A stretch of 64,000 nucleotides of DNA from Pisaster brevispinus (lineage: Eukaryota > Echinodermata > Asteroidea > Forcipulatida > Asteriidae): NCBI GenBank assembly GCA_023634235.1, contig JAMKCF010000013.1, positions 5,183,827-5,247,826 of the forward strand, given 5' to 3'. The notes under the pieces are model-generated. The model saw only the letters and a list, made by a program, of their open reading frames with translations. It was not told the DNA's origin and ran no database searches. Each line of letters starts with the position of its first letter. Within the stretch, counting starts at the first letter, position 1. Position numbers and translations under genes: made by a program. Below, one piece after another: positions 25,001-34,777 of this stretch.

Positions 25001-27347
25001 CAACGAGATATGGCCGGGATTGTAGGTGGATGTTTGTGGTGTTTACTTCACCTGTGAAAAAAGTTTGACGAGTGCTGCGTAACGTCCATAAATAGTAGAG
25101 TACTGCATAGGCAATAGTCTACTAGCCATGCCCATTTAACATGTGATAGTCTACTCCCCATGTGTATTTAACAGTGCTGGAAGTCTCAAGTCCAGTCTCG
25201 GACTTAAGACCGGTCACAAGACCATTTTTGTGTGTGGATTGTACTGTATTATTTAGTACTGTGTAGTACTGTATTATTTTTTTATTCGAGTATTGAGTAT
25301 GGACATTGAGTACAAGTCTTTTTTACTAGTTGAGTATAAGAACTGGTATTCAGTTAGTACTCAAATATCGATTACTACGACACTGATACTTTGCATTGAT
25401 TTGGTAAAATCTGAAGCCTCCCTTAATTATTTCCTTGACCCCGCCTCCCCCTCCAAAACAGAATATGCTTAGTTACACCACTGCTCACTAGTCCCATGGG
25501 GAAGTTTCCTATCACTCCAAAGTATCCACTACCCATTAACAAATTTTGATTGAAGAGGACATTGTTCCATTCCTCTCCTCTAGTGTTCAAGAAACATGGC
25601 CCAATTTCATAGAGCTAGTTTAGCAGCAAATATTGCTTAACACATTTCTGTTAAGCAAAAATTTGCAGGAAACAGTTCACCCATGTGACATGGCATTTCG
25701 CCTGGTAACATTTTCTTCTGGTTTTTGTTGTGTGGTTTAGTCACTTTTTGTGCTTAAGCAGCTCTGAAATTGTGTCCCCGTTGTGAGAATAGCCTGCTAA
25801 AATTTCTACCAATAGCCGGGAACATTGTTTTTGTTTTTGCCGTCCTGTGGAATGAAAAACTAAAAGCTGGGGCTTTGATTACCCACGTGATCATTGGCCA
25901 GAGGCCAGTAATTTTGGCATTTGGGCCACAGCTGCAGTTCAGCGTTCTCTGCTTAACATTGGTCTGCTAGTCACATACTAGTTAAAACACGACCAGTCAA
26001 ACTTCACTCCAAGTGGTCCGGCTGGCTAGTTCAGTGTTGGAAAGCATCCATGTTGACTAGTGAAAAAGCCAACGAACCTGAGAAATGACAAGCTAAACAA
26101 ACTTGTCCAGCTGGATAGTCACTACAAAGTTAAGGGCAATCCCTGCAGTTTAGTGTTGTTCCACCTTCTTAAAAAGATATATTGATGTATGCATAAGCTT
26201 TTCATGCCCAGACCTCAAGTTCAGTGGATGTAACAAAAAAGAAACATAGTGAAGGTCTTAAAAAAACAACAACCACAAAACAAACAAACAAACACCCCAA
26301 CACCCCAACACCCCAGCACCCCAACAAACAAACAAACAAACAAACAAACAAACAAACAAACAAACAAACAAACAAACAAACACCCCAACACCCCAGCACC
26401 CCAACAAACAAACAAACAAACAAACACCCCAACAAACACCCCAACAAACAAACAAACAAACAAACAAACACCCGCAACACCCCAACAAATAAACACCCCC
26501 AACAAACACCCCAATAAACAAACAAACAAACAAACAAACTTCTGGTCTTGAAATTAAAACACTGGAAATATTGTCATCGTTTGATGTGTATGAGTTTCAT
26601 GCCCAAGTTAAGAGTAGAAGTCGTCCAAAACAACGAGCAAGAAACTCAAGGCTACTCTCTTTTATTCACTACCTCAAAGGGTGGCTTGGTGACATGAACC
26701 CTTATTCACTGCACGGTGGTTGCGATGTCAGACAGGGTACCAAGTGGATTGCCAACAATTGGATTACCATCGACGATTCCTACGAAAAACAAATGCTTTA
26801 CATGCGAACCAGGGAGATGGCTCAAAGTTTCAACGCGAATGAGGATGGTGGTGAGCGTAGCGGAGACAGCGATCCTACCGTGGAATCCTTCATGGAAGCC
26901 GTTCAGAACATGGCGGTGTTATGGTCGGATTACATCCAAAGCCCGGCAGGTGCCGAGTCGGTCTCGAAGCTCTTCGCTAAAGACCTGCCTCGCGGAGACC
27001 TCGTGGACCGGTTGGTCGATCACGCGTCACGTGCAGCTGCAGAAATTCATGTTTTCCATCAGGAGCCATCGGGTGAGAGGGGACTGGATTATGTGATAAT
27101 CTGGCAGGACGTCTTAGACGCTGAATCGCCAACTGATGAGGAGGAGCATGGGGATATGTTCTCTGAGTTGATCCAGGCGGCCAATGCCTACGCACAGACC
27201 GCCCACGCTGAAGGCTCACATACAAATCCGAAGACCACTCACATTCTAAAAAATCCCCACCACTGGGAAATTAATGATGGAAAAAAGGTGGAAAAAGACA
27301 TGAAAAATGAACGATTGATGGCTGTTGAACGGAGAGATGAACTGTAA
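15917..27347 (+). CDS. P4HTM: Transmembrane-prolyl-4-hydroxylase-like enzyme with signal peptide, EF-hands and C-terminal RDEL
   Basis: Ten exons: 15917-16096, 16887-16968, 17882-18054, 18523-18696, 19325-19443, 20625-20682, 20881-21017, 22641-22731, 24213-24330, 26680-27347. Total 1800 nt, 599 residues. P4H-TM enzymes are Fe(II)/2-oxoglutarate dioxygenases of the ER that hydroxylate prolines (HIF-alpha among proposed substrates). Seen here: hydrophobic N-terminus (about 1-23, signal peptide-like); LFEIPGFLSEEEC (about 86-98); EF-hand loops at 140-151 (D,N,D,V,D,E) and 181-192 (D,D,D,A,N,E), both canonical; iron ligands His275 and Asp277 in HAHYDS and His389 in YSLHGGC; the 2-oxoglutarate Lys399 in GTKWIANNW. 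Sequons at Asn332 and Asn374. A C-terminal extension (406-599) ends RDEL. Human P4HTM is 502 residues with an N-terminal membrane anchor, so the long tail and RDEL are unusual. Start: ATG at 15917 has A at -3 and is directly followed by the hydrophobic core. Confidence 0.93.
16196..16371. repeat. Inverted repeat in P4HTM-like intron 1
   Basis: A 37-base arm (16196-16232, containing CATCTTCGGTCG) is mirrored at 16335-16371 with a few mismatches. Probably a small foldback element. Confidence 0.65.
16887..16968 (+). CDS. P4HTM: P4HTM-like gene 1, exon 2
   Basis: 82 nt, enters phase 0 and leaves phase 1. Encodes KDHMQQLVLASGQIL and ends DPPLF. Acceptor TGTCTTACAG, donor GTGAGA. Same length as exon 2 of the second gene. 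Confidence 0.9.
17063..17112 (-). repeat. tRNA-derived SINE fragment (B box)
   Basis: On the minus strand GTGGGTTCGAATCCCAACC contains a perfect B box, followed by a non-tRNA body (TTTTCACAGGACTCGGGAAA). No A box is visible, so the head is truncated. Confidence 0.5.
17255..17400 (+). repeat. tRNA-like SINE segment interrupted by a hairpin insertion
   Basis: GGTGGCCAATTCA is followed by a roughly 65-base hairpin (arms starting ACTCCTAGAACC and ending TTTTAGGAGT, tip GATAGCAGA), then GCCAATTCAGTGGTATAACC resumes. The repeated GCCAATTCA on both sides looks like a target-site duplication. Confidence 0.55.
17882..18054 (+). CDS. P4HTM: P4HTM-like gene 1, exon 3
   Basis: Completes the split Glu codon and reads EIPGFLSEEECDHI, then an acidic linker and the first half of EF-hand loop 1 (DWNGDK). 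Donor GTAAGA, phase 0. Confidence 0.93.
18523..18696 (+). CDS. P4HTM: P4HTM-like gene 1, exon 4 (EF-hands)
   Basis: 58 codons, phase 0. It completes EF-hand loop 1 (VLDAEE) and contains all of loop 2 (DLDGDGALNQQE). The donor is the weaker GTCAGT. Confidence 0.93.
18718..19115. repeat. C-rich minisatellite in P4HTM-like intron 4
   Basis: Imperfect units of about 70-90 bases containing CCCCCTACACCTCACAC, CCACCTACCTCCACC and ATACTCTGTGTACAC, starting directly after the exon 4 donor. Open frames across it are artefacts of the repeat. Confidence 0.8.
19325..19443 (+). CDS. P4HTM: P4HTM-like gene 1, exon 5
   Basis: Begins MKEWLSEH and ends at a split Lys codon (phase 2), donor GTAAGT. The acceptor is TTCAAG. 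It corresponds to the helical linker between the EF-hands and the catalytic domain. Confidence 0.88.
19480..19752 (-). repeat. tRNA-derived SINE (copy 1), in intron 5
   Basis: On the minus strand the head reads GGCCTAGTGGTCT (A box) and GGGTTCAAATCC (B box), then a body shared with 38768-39051 and 60030-60290. Confidence 0.8.
20300..20490. repeat. SINE-like sequences in intron 5
   Basis: A B-box-like GGTGCAAATCCC is present on the plus strand. On the minus strand GTGGTGTAGTCCACCGAAC and GTGAGTTTGAGAGCCAG resemble a second tRNA head. Assignment is weak. Confidence 0.4.
20625..20682 (+). CDS. P4HTM: P4HTM-like gene 1, exon 6
   Basis: 58 nt. Encodes VTKLTGLPGDIVEHSESLQ, matching the start of the catalytic domain of P4H-TM proteins. 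Phase 0 exit. Confidence 0.92.
20881..21017 (+). CDS. P4HTM: P4HTM-like gene 1, exon 7 (iron HxD)
   Basis: Encodes VVYYEHGGHFHAHYDS with the HxD pair His275/Asp277. Exits in phase 2 inside an Arg codon, donor GTAAGC. Confidence 0.95.
21143..21379. repeat. R1 foldback, ATGGCTCTGCTTA subtype, in intron 7
   Basis: The left end CAGGGCCAAATTTCATGGCT is mirrored by AGCCATGAAATTGGGCTC. Same subtype as 62169-62427. Confidence 0.75.
22352..22557. repeat. MITE with perfect 18-bp terminal inverted repeats, in intron 7
   Basis: TATAGACCGTATTGAATA at the left end is exactly mirrored at the right end. 206 bp, non-coding, one copy here. Confidence 0.85.
22641..22731 (+). CDS. P4HTM: P4HTM-like gene 1, exon 8
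   Basis: Encodes FLTILYYLDETQDGGETAFP and VADNETF, the conserved core strands of the double-stranded beta-helix; GGET is typical of prolyl 4-hydroxylases. Exits in phase 0. Confidence 0.95.
22885..23160. repeat. Partial copy of the long foldback element, in intron 8
   Basis: Contains ACTCATTTTTCAATAGAAAG, CACATTAAAATGGTGTAAA and a decayed GTACATATTGTGCAGA block in the same order as the left half of 12771-13326. Confidence 0.6.
23678..23876. repeat. Palindromic MITE in intron 8
   Basis: AAAGGGGCTGTGTGTCATCA at the left is mirrored by TGATGATACACCCCTTT at the right, with inner CAGGCCTGTAGCTGTA pairing with TACAGCCACAGGCCTG. About 199 bp. Confidence 0.8.
24213..24330 (+). CDS. P4HTM: P4HTM-like gene 1, exon 9
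   Basis: Encodes VYVRPAKGKAIMWYNHYINQ. The acceptor follows an AT-rich tract and the exon exits in phase 1 in a Gly codon. Confidence 0.93.
24578..24622 (+). repeat. Penelope-like terminal motif, in intron 9
   Basis: TTTTGAGAAAGACTCTGCTA and GATTGAAACATCAGGCC resemble the GAAACGTC-type ends of Penelope-like elements. No reverse transcriptase nearby. Confidence 0.35.
24853..25025. repeat. GCTACAATCCCAGC inverted-repeat element, in intron 9
   Basis: The left GCTACAATCCCAGC pairs with GGCCGGGATTGTAG at the right. The centre carries C- and G-rich runs (24901-24927 and 24975-25000). Confidence 0.6.
25598..25778. repeat. R1 foldback, degraded, in intron 9
   Basis: Starts GGCCCAATTTCATAGAGCT and ends GCAGCTCTGAAATTGTG. 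Confidence 0.7.
26278..26541. repeat. CAAA / CACCCCAA composite microsatellite before the last exon
   Basis: Blocks of CAAA tetranucleotides alternate with blocks of ACCCCA-type units. Four C4 runs lie at 26293-26325 and more follow. The complementary strand has matching G4 runs. The overlapping open frames in several phases are repeat artefacts. Confidence 0.92.
26680..27347 (+). CDS. P4HTM: P4HTM-like gene 1, exon 10 with RDEL terminus
   Basis: Carries the distal iron ligand (YSLHGGC, His389) and the 2-oxoglutarate lysine (GTKWIANNW, Lys399), then about 194 residues of acidic, mostly helical-looking tail, ending MAVERRDEL and TAA (27345-27347). The acceptor CTCAAAG follows 140 bases after a long C/A microsatellite. 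Reading frame is open well upstream of the acceptor but does not resemble the family there. Confidence 0.94.
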
Positions 27348-28010
27348 AGAGCAATTTGTTTGTGTTTTATTTAACTTAGTCTTTTGTTAAAAATTTGTAA
27401 CTGGTTATTTTTATAGCTAAACAAACAAACGCATTTTGATATTGAAAGTAAACTTATCTCTTTTAAAAAACTTTTAAAAAATATAAATGGTACTAGACTA
27501 AAAGAAATTTTGTCTCAACATTTGCAATTTGATAGAATAATAATAGGCCAATTTCGTGATAACGATTTTTATAACATTTGGTATCTATTTTTTTAGTTCT
27601 TAAAAAGGAAGACTTTCGCGTTCGCAACCGTGATAGTGTTGATAAATTGTATGTAAAAAGTTATTGAAAAGAGGACTTCAAATGTATTGGTGATTTTATA
27701 TAATTGTGTATTTTAAGAATGATTTGCTCGCATGATTGTTTGCTTTTGAAGTAATCGCTCCGAGTACTATTAGATTTGAGAGTTTTTCGTGAGGCCTTGT
27801 TGCCCATATTTGCAACTGTGATGTTTAAGTTGATTACTTGTGTATTTTTGTATTCAAAGTGAAAATAATTTTAACCGTGAAAATATGTATGTGGTGCCTT
27901 ATGTATTATTAACGCAGTAACCAGAAGAAGAAAAAAATCCGTCAATATTTTTTTGTTTTATACCACTACCTTATTTTCAAGATTTAATCAATAAAATCTG
28001 CCTTTAAAGA
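27348..28010 (+). other. P4HTM: 3' UTR of the P4HTM-like gene 1 (predicted)
   Basis: AT-rich, no frame. The first good poly(A) signal downstream of the stop is AATAAA at 27990-27995, which would give a 3' UTR of about 660 bases. This end is a prediction. Confidence 0.55.
27990..27995 (+). promoter_or_regulatory. Candidate poly(A) signal AATAAA
   Basis: Canonical hexamer in the downstream AT-rich DNA of the P4HTM-like gene 1. Confidence 0.5.
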
Positions 28011-28364
28011 ACACCGACACAGATTTTATATTTAACCCTTTAAATTGTATCAAACCTTTCCCAAAACGCTGGCCGTTTTCTCCTCAACTCACTCGGGAAG
28101 ATGGAATGGTTTACCTGTCTTTTTTTCGAGCCGAGATATCGGCTGAATATCTCTGCGCAAAACTTCCCCCGTCTTTACCCGTCCCCTGTAGGTCGTGCCG
28201 TGACCGAGCCGCCGGATTGTGCTGTGCATTTGGGAAATTTTGCCCGCTTTTCGGCTGTCACTTCGGTAAAAATGTTTTGACATTTCGATGACAGTAGCCT
28301 TTTCGATTTTGACGGGAATGTTTTCGAAGATAGTGGTGTGGTCTGCAGCGTGGATTTTGAAACC

Positions 28365-28543
28365 TCGGTGGGCCACCTGGGACCTGACCCATTTTTGGGT
28401 AAGGCTGACCCGAAAACTAAAAAAAGAAAGAAAGAAAAACAAGAAAAGGAATAGAGGGTTTTGACTCAGAGTCTGCGTCAGTTTAACACAGTTTCAGGTC
28501 AATTTGACAAATTTGGAGTAAAACTGACCCAGAAATGGGTCAA
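28365..28543 (+). repeat. GACCC/GGGTC repeat family (R6), degraded copy
   Basis: Contains CCTGACCCATTTTTGGGT and TGACCCAGAAATGGGTCA (28525-28542), shared with 31752-32095, 44514-44967 and 56668-56915. Confidence 0.65.
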
Positions 28544-28544
28544 G

Positions 28545-28665
28545 GCTCGGTTTCACAAATTAAGATTCATTTTAAGATGAGTTGTCGGTATTGCCATAGT
28601 GATTTGTATTGTGACGTCACACTTTGCTTAGCAGTAAAGAGTGATTCGCAGTCAAGATCATTCTT
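28545..28665. repeat. R7 foldback, partial copy
   Basis: GGCTCGGTTTCACAAATTAA, CATAGTGATTTGTATTGTGACG and CTTAGCAGTAAAG match the R7 unit at 14383-14534. A further partial copy is near 29070-29160. Confidence 0.65.
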
Positions 28666-28689
28666 GAGCTCGTAAAATTGGCCTGGCCC

Positions 28690-28940
28690 CTTGGGACCGC
28701 GCTGGTTGGCATGGACGGCCGAATATAGCCAAACATTCAATCGTGTTGACAGACGTTTCAACCAAATTCAACATTTTCTGCAAACTTTAAATTAAATGAA
28801 ATACATCCCATCATTGGTTGCTTTGTTTCTAACATTGTTACAAACTATGGCTATCTGTTTTTGTTTTGCATTCATGGCTTTCTATAGTTTTCCAACCTCG
28901 GTTGGCAAAAACTCGGGCTGTGGCGTTGCAACAGTAAGGT
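28690..28940 (-). repeat. Dispersed repeat shared with 14961-15230, inverted
   Basis: From GGGACCGCGCTGGTTGGCAT to GGGCTGTGGCGTTGCAAC, the reverse complement of 14961-15230 with moderate divergence. Confidence 0.7.
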
Positions 28941-29162
28941 CTGTATATGCGGTGGATACTGGGTAATAGTGAGAAGAGAATTCCCTGGCAATATAGCAGC
29001 AACATGAAACTGGCAAAGGCATGCAGTTCACAAAACTTTTAACAGTCATTGGGGGTAAATATCGGCCGAATGATTTGTATTGTGACGTCACATTTCTCAG
29101 GATATGAATATGCATTCATTGGCTAAGATTAATCTATCTGAGCTGTTTGCGAAATACAGAGC

Positions 29163-31750
29163 CCATGGTCAATACAAAAAAAGTTCATTTCAGCTGATAA
29201 ATCTTCACGTGTTTCGAATTGAACCCATTGGGGATCGGCGCCTCTTTACGAAGCGTTTCCACCCATACAGTGGAGCTGTGTACATTTTCGACAACTTGTC
29301 TGATTATCCGGAACTTTAGGGTTAGGTCTTGTTCCGGGATCATGCACCCCGGGGAAAGGCCGCGTTCAGTAAGGGTACAATGGGCAGTTGGTAAGATGAA
29401 CCAGGGTTAGTATCTACTCCCAGCTTATAGTCAAATGCATTTAGTGCGTTGTGCATCACTGTTCAATTCTCTGTACTTTAGATTATACGGTATCATTTTA
29501 AAGTATAAAATCGCACATTAAATCTAGCCCGTCGATTATGTTCAAATTTGACAAAAATTACAAAAAGTAAGTCAAATTTCTGCTACCAGATTAAGCGGGC
29601 ACCTCTACTGATGGCACCAATTCGCATTTAAGTAAACTCCGAAACTCTTTATCTTCCGAAATATTGACGATTTTTGGCATAATCGATGACGCAGTACAAA
29701 CACAAATTAGTAATGTTTCAAAATTTATGGCTAGTTTACCCGGTTAACATGAATACAATGCCTTCAGTAGTCCCAAAACCTCTTGATTTCAGCGCTTGCT
29801 GAAAGCTTGTTGGCACGTTACAGAATAACAATTGCTAAAATTGAAGTTATCGTGGAGAAATGAAATGTTAAAGTAACTTTAATCACAGTTTGTAGTTTCA
29901 TTGCCCGCAAATGAGCTATTGCATAAAAAAAAATGATTTCAAGTGAAGTGCCGTTTGATGAATAATTTAAAACAAATTAGAGATCGGACTCGGGTGACTA
30001 GAAAATAATTAAAGGCATACATCAGAGAATGGAGAGGTGACACCCGAGATGAATCGATTGTAAATCGGAAGAGGCGTTACAAATGAGGACACACTGACAG
30101 ATTTAAACAGATAATTTGAGAGCTATAGGTTTTGTTTGTTCAATCTACCCTCCATATTCATTTATTCAAACTCATCACATGTATTTCCATTCTTCGAGAC
30201 GCATTTCAACACTACATAAGGGGGAAAAAAGACTGGCGAAGTAACCGTGAATGGATTTTATTTTCAAGACAGAAAACAAAATAAGTATGGAATCTTCTAG
30301 AAGCCGCGGGGCTTGTGGTGAGATGCCTGATGGACGGGCAGACATCTGAACGACCTTATGGGCTTTCCCCGTTTGTTTTCTATTATCCCTTTCTTGTTCA
30401 AAACATTAATCCAACAATGTTAAAAAAACAAATACGGTTCCTACCTAAAAAATTACCTCGCAATGTCTATCTTGTAAGAAGAGCAGACAGACAAAGAATA
30501 GAAACAAGAACAGACATGCGGACAGACAGCCCGAACAAATACAGACATGTTAATTTTAGCAAATAATCAAATTTATGTAGGCCCTATGCGAAAAGAGAAC
30601 ACAGGCTGAGTAACCATTTTGGAAAAAAACTTTGTCAGATACTAGGAGAAGAGAACTCTTTTATTTGATCAGGTTAAATCGACCCACATTTGATTGTGAT
30701 TTGATGGAGTATTTAATATTTAACCGTACAATCCACATGCTTGGTATCAGTTTTAAGTTTCGAAGACACGACAGACGGGTATAATTCTCCCCGTGTAAAC
30801 ACTTCTTAACCTCCATAACCGCGCGCAGCGTCTCATAACACGTCATCTCCCTGGGTACGAGTCTGTCACCGGGTGATTACAGGTAACCTAATTACCAACC
30901 GATAATTCCGCCGGTGTATTGTTGGTTGTGCTGGGTATATTGCTGCTACATTGCGGGCCAGCACGCGCATTCTCCATGGTGTGGAGGGACGCACAATGCT
31001 CTAGCAGAGGGGTTTAGAGTTGCTAGAAGACCAGACAATTACGAGACACCTATGGGGAAATCAGGCACTGTCGCCCGCCACACTACACACGCTACCGTGG
31101 AAATGAAATAGCTTCAGAAAAAGCTTGAGTTCCCTGGAACTGTTCTTCCAGCTATAGCTACGGATTTATAGCCCAGATTTCTTTTTTTCTGTGTGTACCT
31201 TTGCTCTTCCTGCGCATTGGTGCTCTACGACACTAGAGCAAGAGTCAAAGGATACAGTTAACGAGGCAAACATTTAAACAGCACCTGGGAGCTCGCGCCG
31301 TAACACTAATTGGATAAGTCAATATTGAGTGGCTATAGTATAGTGGCTGTAGAAGATTTCTAGCCAGTAACTATCCTGTCATTCTTAAGGGAAGCAGCCC
31401 TGGTGATATCGCGTATGGTCTGGGTGTCACGTGTGTACTGATGTACTCTTGTATTTTTGTACTTTTGTACTGCCACGGATGTATGCTAACGTCTTTGTAA
31501 AGGCACGAATGCGAAATAGTTATGTAGTGATAAATTAATTTGAGCATACTCTTAACATGCGTAAGGAGTTTAATTTCTCCGTTTGAGAATGCAGCATCAC
31601 TAAAACATTTAAATATATCCCCCCACGTTTCGACCCGAGGTTTTTCTATAAAAGGCTAAATGACAACACGATATACATAAATGCAGGTGTACTCCAGAAA
31701 CAAGCAGTCAATTAGAAACGAAGTAAAAACAGAAGCAAAATGCGATCACA
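29163..31750. other. Intergenic DNA without recognised features
   Basis: No host exon, repeat with visible ends or RNA gene was recognised. The short open frames have no similarity I can name. AT-rich with scattered A runs. Confidence 0.5.
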
Positions 31751-31751
31751 C

Positions 31752-32095
31752 AACACTCTAAAAAAGATCCCGGGTCAGAACTGAACGGCTTCCGGGTCAC
31801 GCAGGGGCCCTCACTTATTCTCAAAAACGCATCCTTGTGGAGCATTGTTTTGTTCTTTCCTTTGTCCCTGCACTTAATAGTTTTCCATAGACTTTGTACA
31901 CAAATTTCCTTGTGGAGCACCGGGTCTTTAGAATTTCCATGTGGAGTCCTCTTATTTTCCTTTTTTGTTTTGTCCTTGGTCTCCATAAGGTACCGAAAGT
32001 GAGAGCGCACATTCTTCTGGCTCATTCTGACCCGGAAATGGGTCCCTTACGGGACACGGATTAAGGTAAATTTGACCCGAAATTTTTAGAGTGTA
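31752..32095 (+). repeat. R6 element, full copy
   Basis: The left end ACACTCTAAAAAAG is mirrored by TTTTTAGAGTGT at the right. CGGGTCAGAA and TTTGACCCG lie just inside. 344 bp; the antisense open frame across it is not a recognised protein. Confidence 0.8.
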
Positions 32096-33399
32096 TATTT
32101 AAAGCAAGGGATGAACAATGAAAAAGGGGGACATGGGTGGAGGGTGGAGGGAAAGGGATATAGTTCAACCACAAGGGGTGGAATCAAAATTAGTTCTAAC
32201 AAAAGGTAAACCGAACTGCAAGCAGGCTGTTCAAAAAAGCGAACCGGTGACGTTTATTTGGGTGAAATATTTAGGGGAACAAAGGGTGCACCATTTATTT
32301 ATTTATATATATACATTTTTTTTTTGGGGGGGGGGCTGCGATGAACTTCTGGCCAAGTTTCCATTTCCATATTTCTCAAAAAACAAAAACGAAATGCTTC
32401 TCAGCGAATTTTTTTAATGTAATTTACTATTTTTTATTAAGATAATCTGGCGTTAGTGTATAAGAAAATTAGTGTAAAAAACATCGACATTATCACATCT
32501 GGCAATTTCCAAATATCCAGATTTCAAATGGGGGGGCACGTGCACCACGTGCCCCTTAGTTACGCCACTGAAGTGGTCCTTGTTCATTCGTTTTTCTTTC
32601 TGTGATGCATTCACCAAGAACCCCTTTAAGTGCAATCATAAACACTTAACTCCATTCAAGATGGCGTCTAGTAACTGGTCACGTGGGTCCTTTTGACGGA
32701 ACGGCTCAAGCTGACCCCCGGGAACGCAGATTGTGTGGGGGGGGGGGGGGGGTGCACTTGACGCATTGCCATCTTACCCTCAAGAAATCGGACATGGCTG
32801 TTACACTTTACATGCATAAATGACGGGCCGTTCAACCGAATGATGGCTCAGCACTACGGCGTGGAGAATTACTGTGGCACGGTGCGTGCTGACTGTCGCC
32901 CTGAGCCGAACTGAACGTTGAGGTTTTTTTTAATGAAAAGCGATCACTGGATTTGATTCGACACGAGCCCAAGAGCTATATTTATTTATGATGCTTTTAA
33001 TGTTTTAAAAAGTCCTCACAAGCGATTGGTTATTAAAAAAAAAAACTACGCCGCAATTTATCGGAGGTTGACGCGAAGTGGACAAAGGGAAGTTCGACAA
33101 CATACATACATGTACGCCATTTACAAAGTAGGCTGAAGAGCATTTTGAATAAATCTCGTGATGTCTTTAACGTTTAAGTGTCATCTCAAATTATAATATA
33201 TCAGAGAGTCGCTATGGTCTTCTTGAACCATGCGCATAGTCACCTCCGGTAGCTCATAAGGTGTCGTGTACTATGGATAAATGGAATGTACTTTTGTCTT
33301 TCTTGGCTGTGGTCAAACCGGGTAGTTTTCTCTCGTGTTATTGCCCATCAAATTTGACCAATAATTGTCAACATTCAACAGTTCTTTGAAGTACAAATA
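32096..33399. other. Intergenic DNA
   Basis: G runs at 32323-32334 and 32735-32752 and a GGGGCACGTGCACCACGTGC palindrome near 32530 stand out. No gene is recognised. Confidence 0.45.
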
Positions 33400-33845
33400 G
33401 CCAGCATGGTCGGTGGTGTAGTCCTACCGTATCTCGATTCAATTCTTTATACTCCACTGAAGCATCCCAAAGATAGCATCGGTTTAGTTAACCAGCACGA
33501 ACAATGCCGTATAGGCCCTACCGTACCTTCGCTTGATTCAAGTATTTTTTTGAAATCAAACCAAAGACAGCATCAGTTTAACCAGCATTGCAATAACGTA
33601 TGCCTACTGGACCATTCTCTTAATTCAGTCAAGTATTTATGAAATCATACCGATGGCGGCATCATACAGTGAAACCAGCATGACCAATGGCGTAGCCTTG
33701 GCGTACCTTCTCTTTATTCAAGCCTTTATGAACTCATACCAAAAAAAGACAACCAATGAAGTGGACCTACACATTATCTTGATTCAAGTCTTTATTGCCT
33801 CTGGCACACCACCAAAAGCAGTACCGGTATCAGGTTACCCATACA
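33400..33845 (+). repeat. Diverged tandem repeat, period about 91 bp, about five units
   Basis: Units start near 33400, 33491, 33581, 33674 and 33765 at an ACCAGCA-type motif and share TGATTCAAGTNTTTATGAAA and CATACCAAAGACAGCATC-like blocks. Two predicted short frames here arise from the repeat. Confidence 0.75.
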
Positions 33846-33859
33846 GCAATGCTTACTAA

Positions 33860-34777
33860 TCTGTCTTCAATGCACGGCATTCAAGGGGATCAATATGCGT
33901 GGCGTGTTGTTCAACAACATGACTCCTCCGCCTAACTCACATGCTAAATGTAGCTTGCTGTGAAACGAAGAGGAAGACAACTAACTGGGGGGGGGGGGGG
34001 TCGGTCATACACTTTCACCAGCAAAGAAAAAGAAAAGAAAAAAAGAGCGCGGATATTTGACCAACATCTTAATGCTGAGAAGTGGCACACTTTATCACTT
34101 GCTGAGTGTAATAGTCTCAGGACATTGAAATAAATGGCGGTGAAGTGGCTGCTCTATCGAAAAACCGAAGTGTTTGCATAGTGCATTATTTTGCCCCTTT
34201 CCCCCTCTCTGCTGCTTTTGAAAGGTTGTTCAGACTTTGCAGACGTCAAGGAATGTGATATAATTAACATTTTTATCACAGCAGGGGATCTAGTCTTTCC
34301 GAAGAACATATATTTAATTATATGTCTTCACTGTTGACAGGGGTCTGATTGTATACACCTTTCGATGACATTGAAAAAAAATATTTCCATGACAGCCCCC
34401 TGTTAAACTTGTATTCATTATTTGTGTAAAGATTTAAAATACAAATAATATTTATAACATTATTCACATGTGATTGTGTTTGAAGTCAAGTTTGCATTTT
34501 GATTTTTATCGAAGTGATGTATCTGATGCCCCTGCAAATTATTGTCCACGTAGGGTGTCAATGAGGAGTCAATTTCAGAAAAGTTGTTTACCGGATATCT
34601 AAGCTGTGATTGGTTTTTTTTAAAGGGGAAAGTACGGTTTCACACTTTTAATAACCCAATCCTTCCCAGCATAACACCGTTATACATTATTATTTTTATG
34701 CACGCAAACCATTTATGTTTCCATTGTAAACAGTTTTGAAAGCAGTTTTTGTTCAGGTGATCATATTGAGAGACAGT
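33860..34777. other. Intergenic DNA
   Basis: A G run at 33988-33999 and AT-rich sequence; nothing recognised. Confidence 0.45.

Noticed and set aside
26202..26551. Cys-Leu-Phe-Val- and Lys-Gln-Thr-Asn-rich frames
   Set aside because: They are translations of the CAAA/CACCCC microsatellite in several phases.
28089..28442. 117-codon antisense frame
   Set aside because: Overlaps the start of an R6 repeat, composition is basic and low-complexity at its start, and no similarity is recognised.
31708..32025. 105-codon antisense frame
   Set aside because: Lies inside the R6 transposon and shows no recognised protein features.
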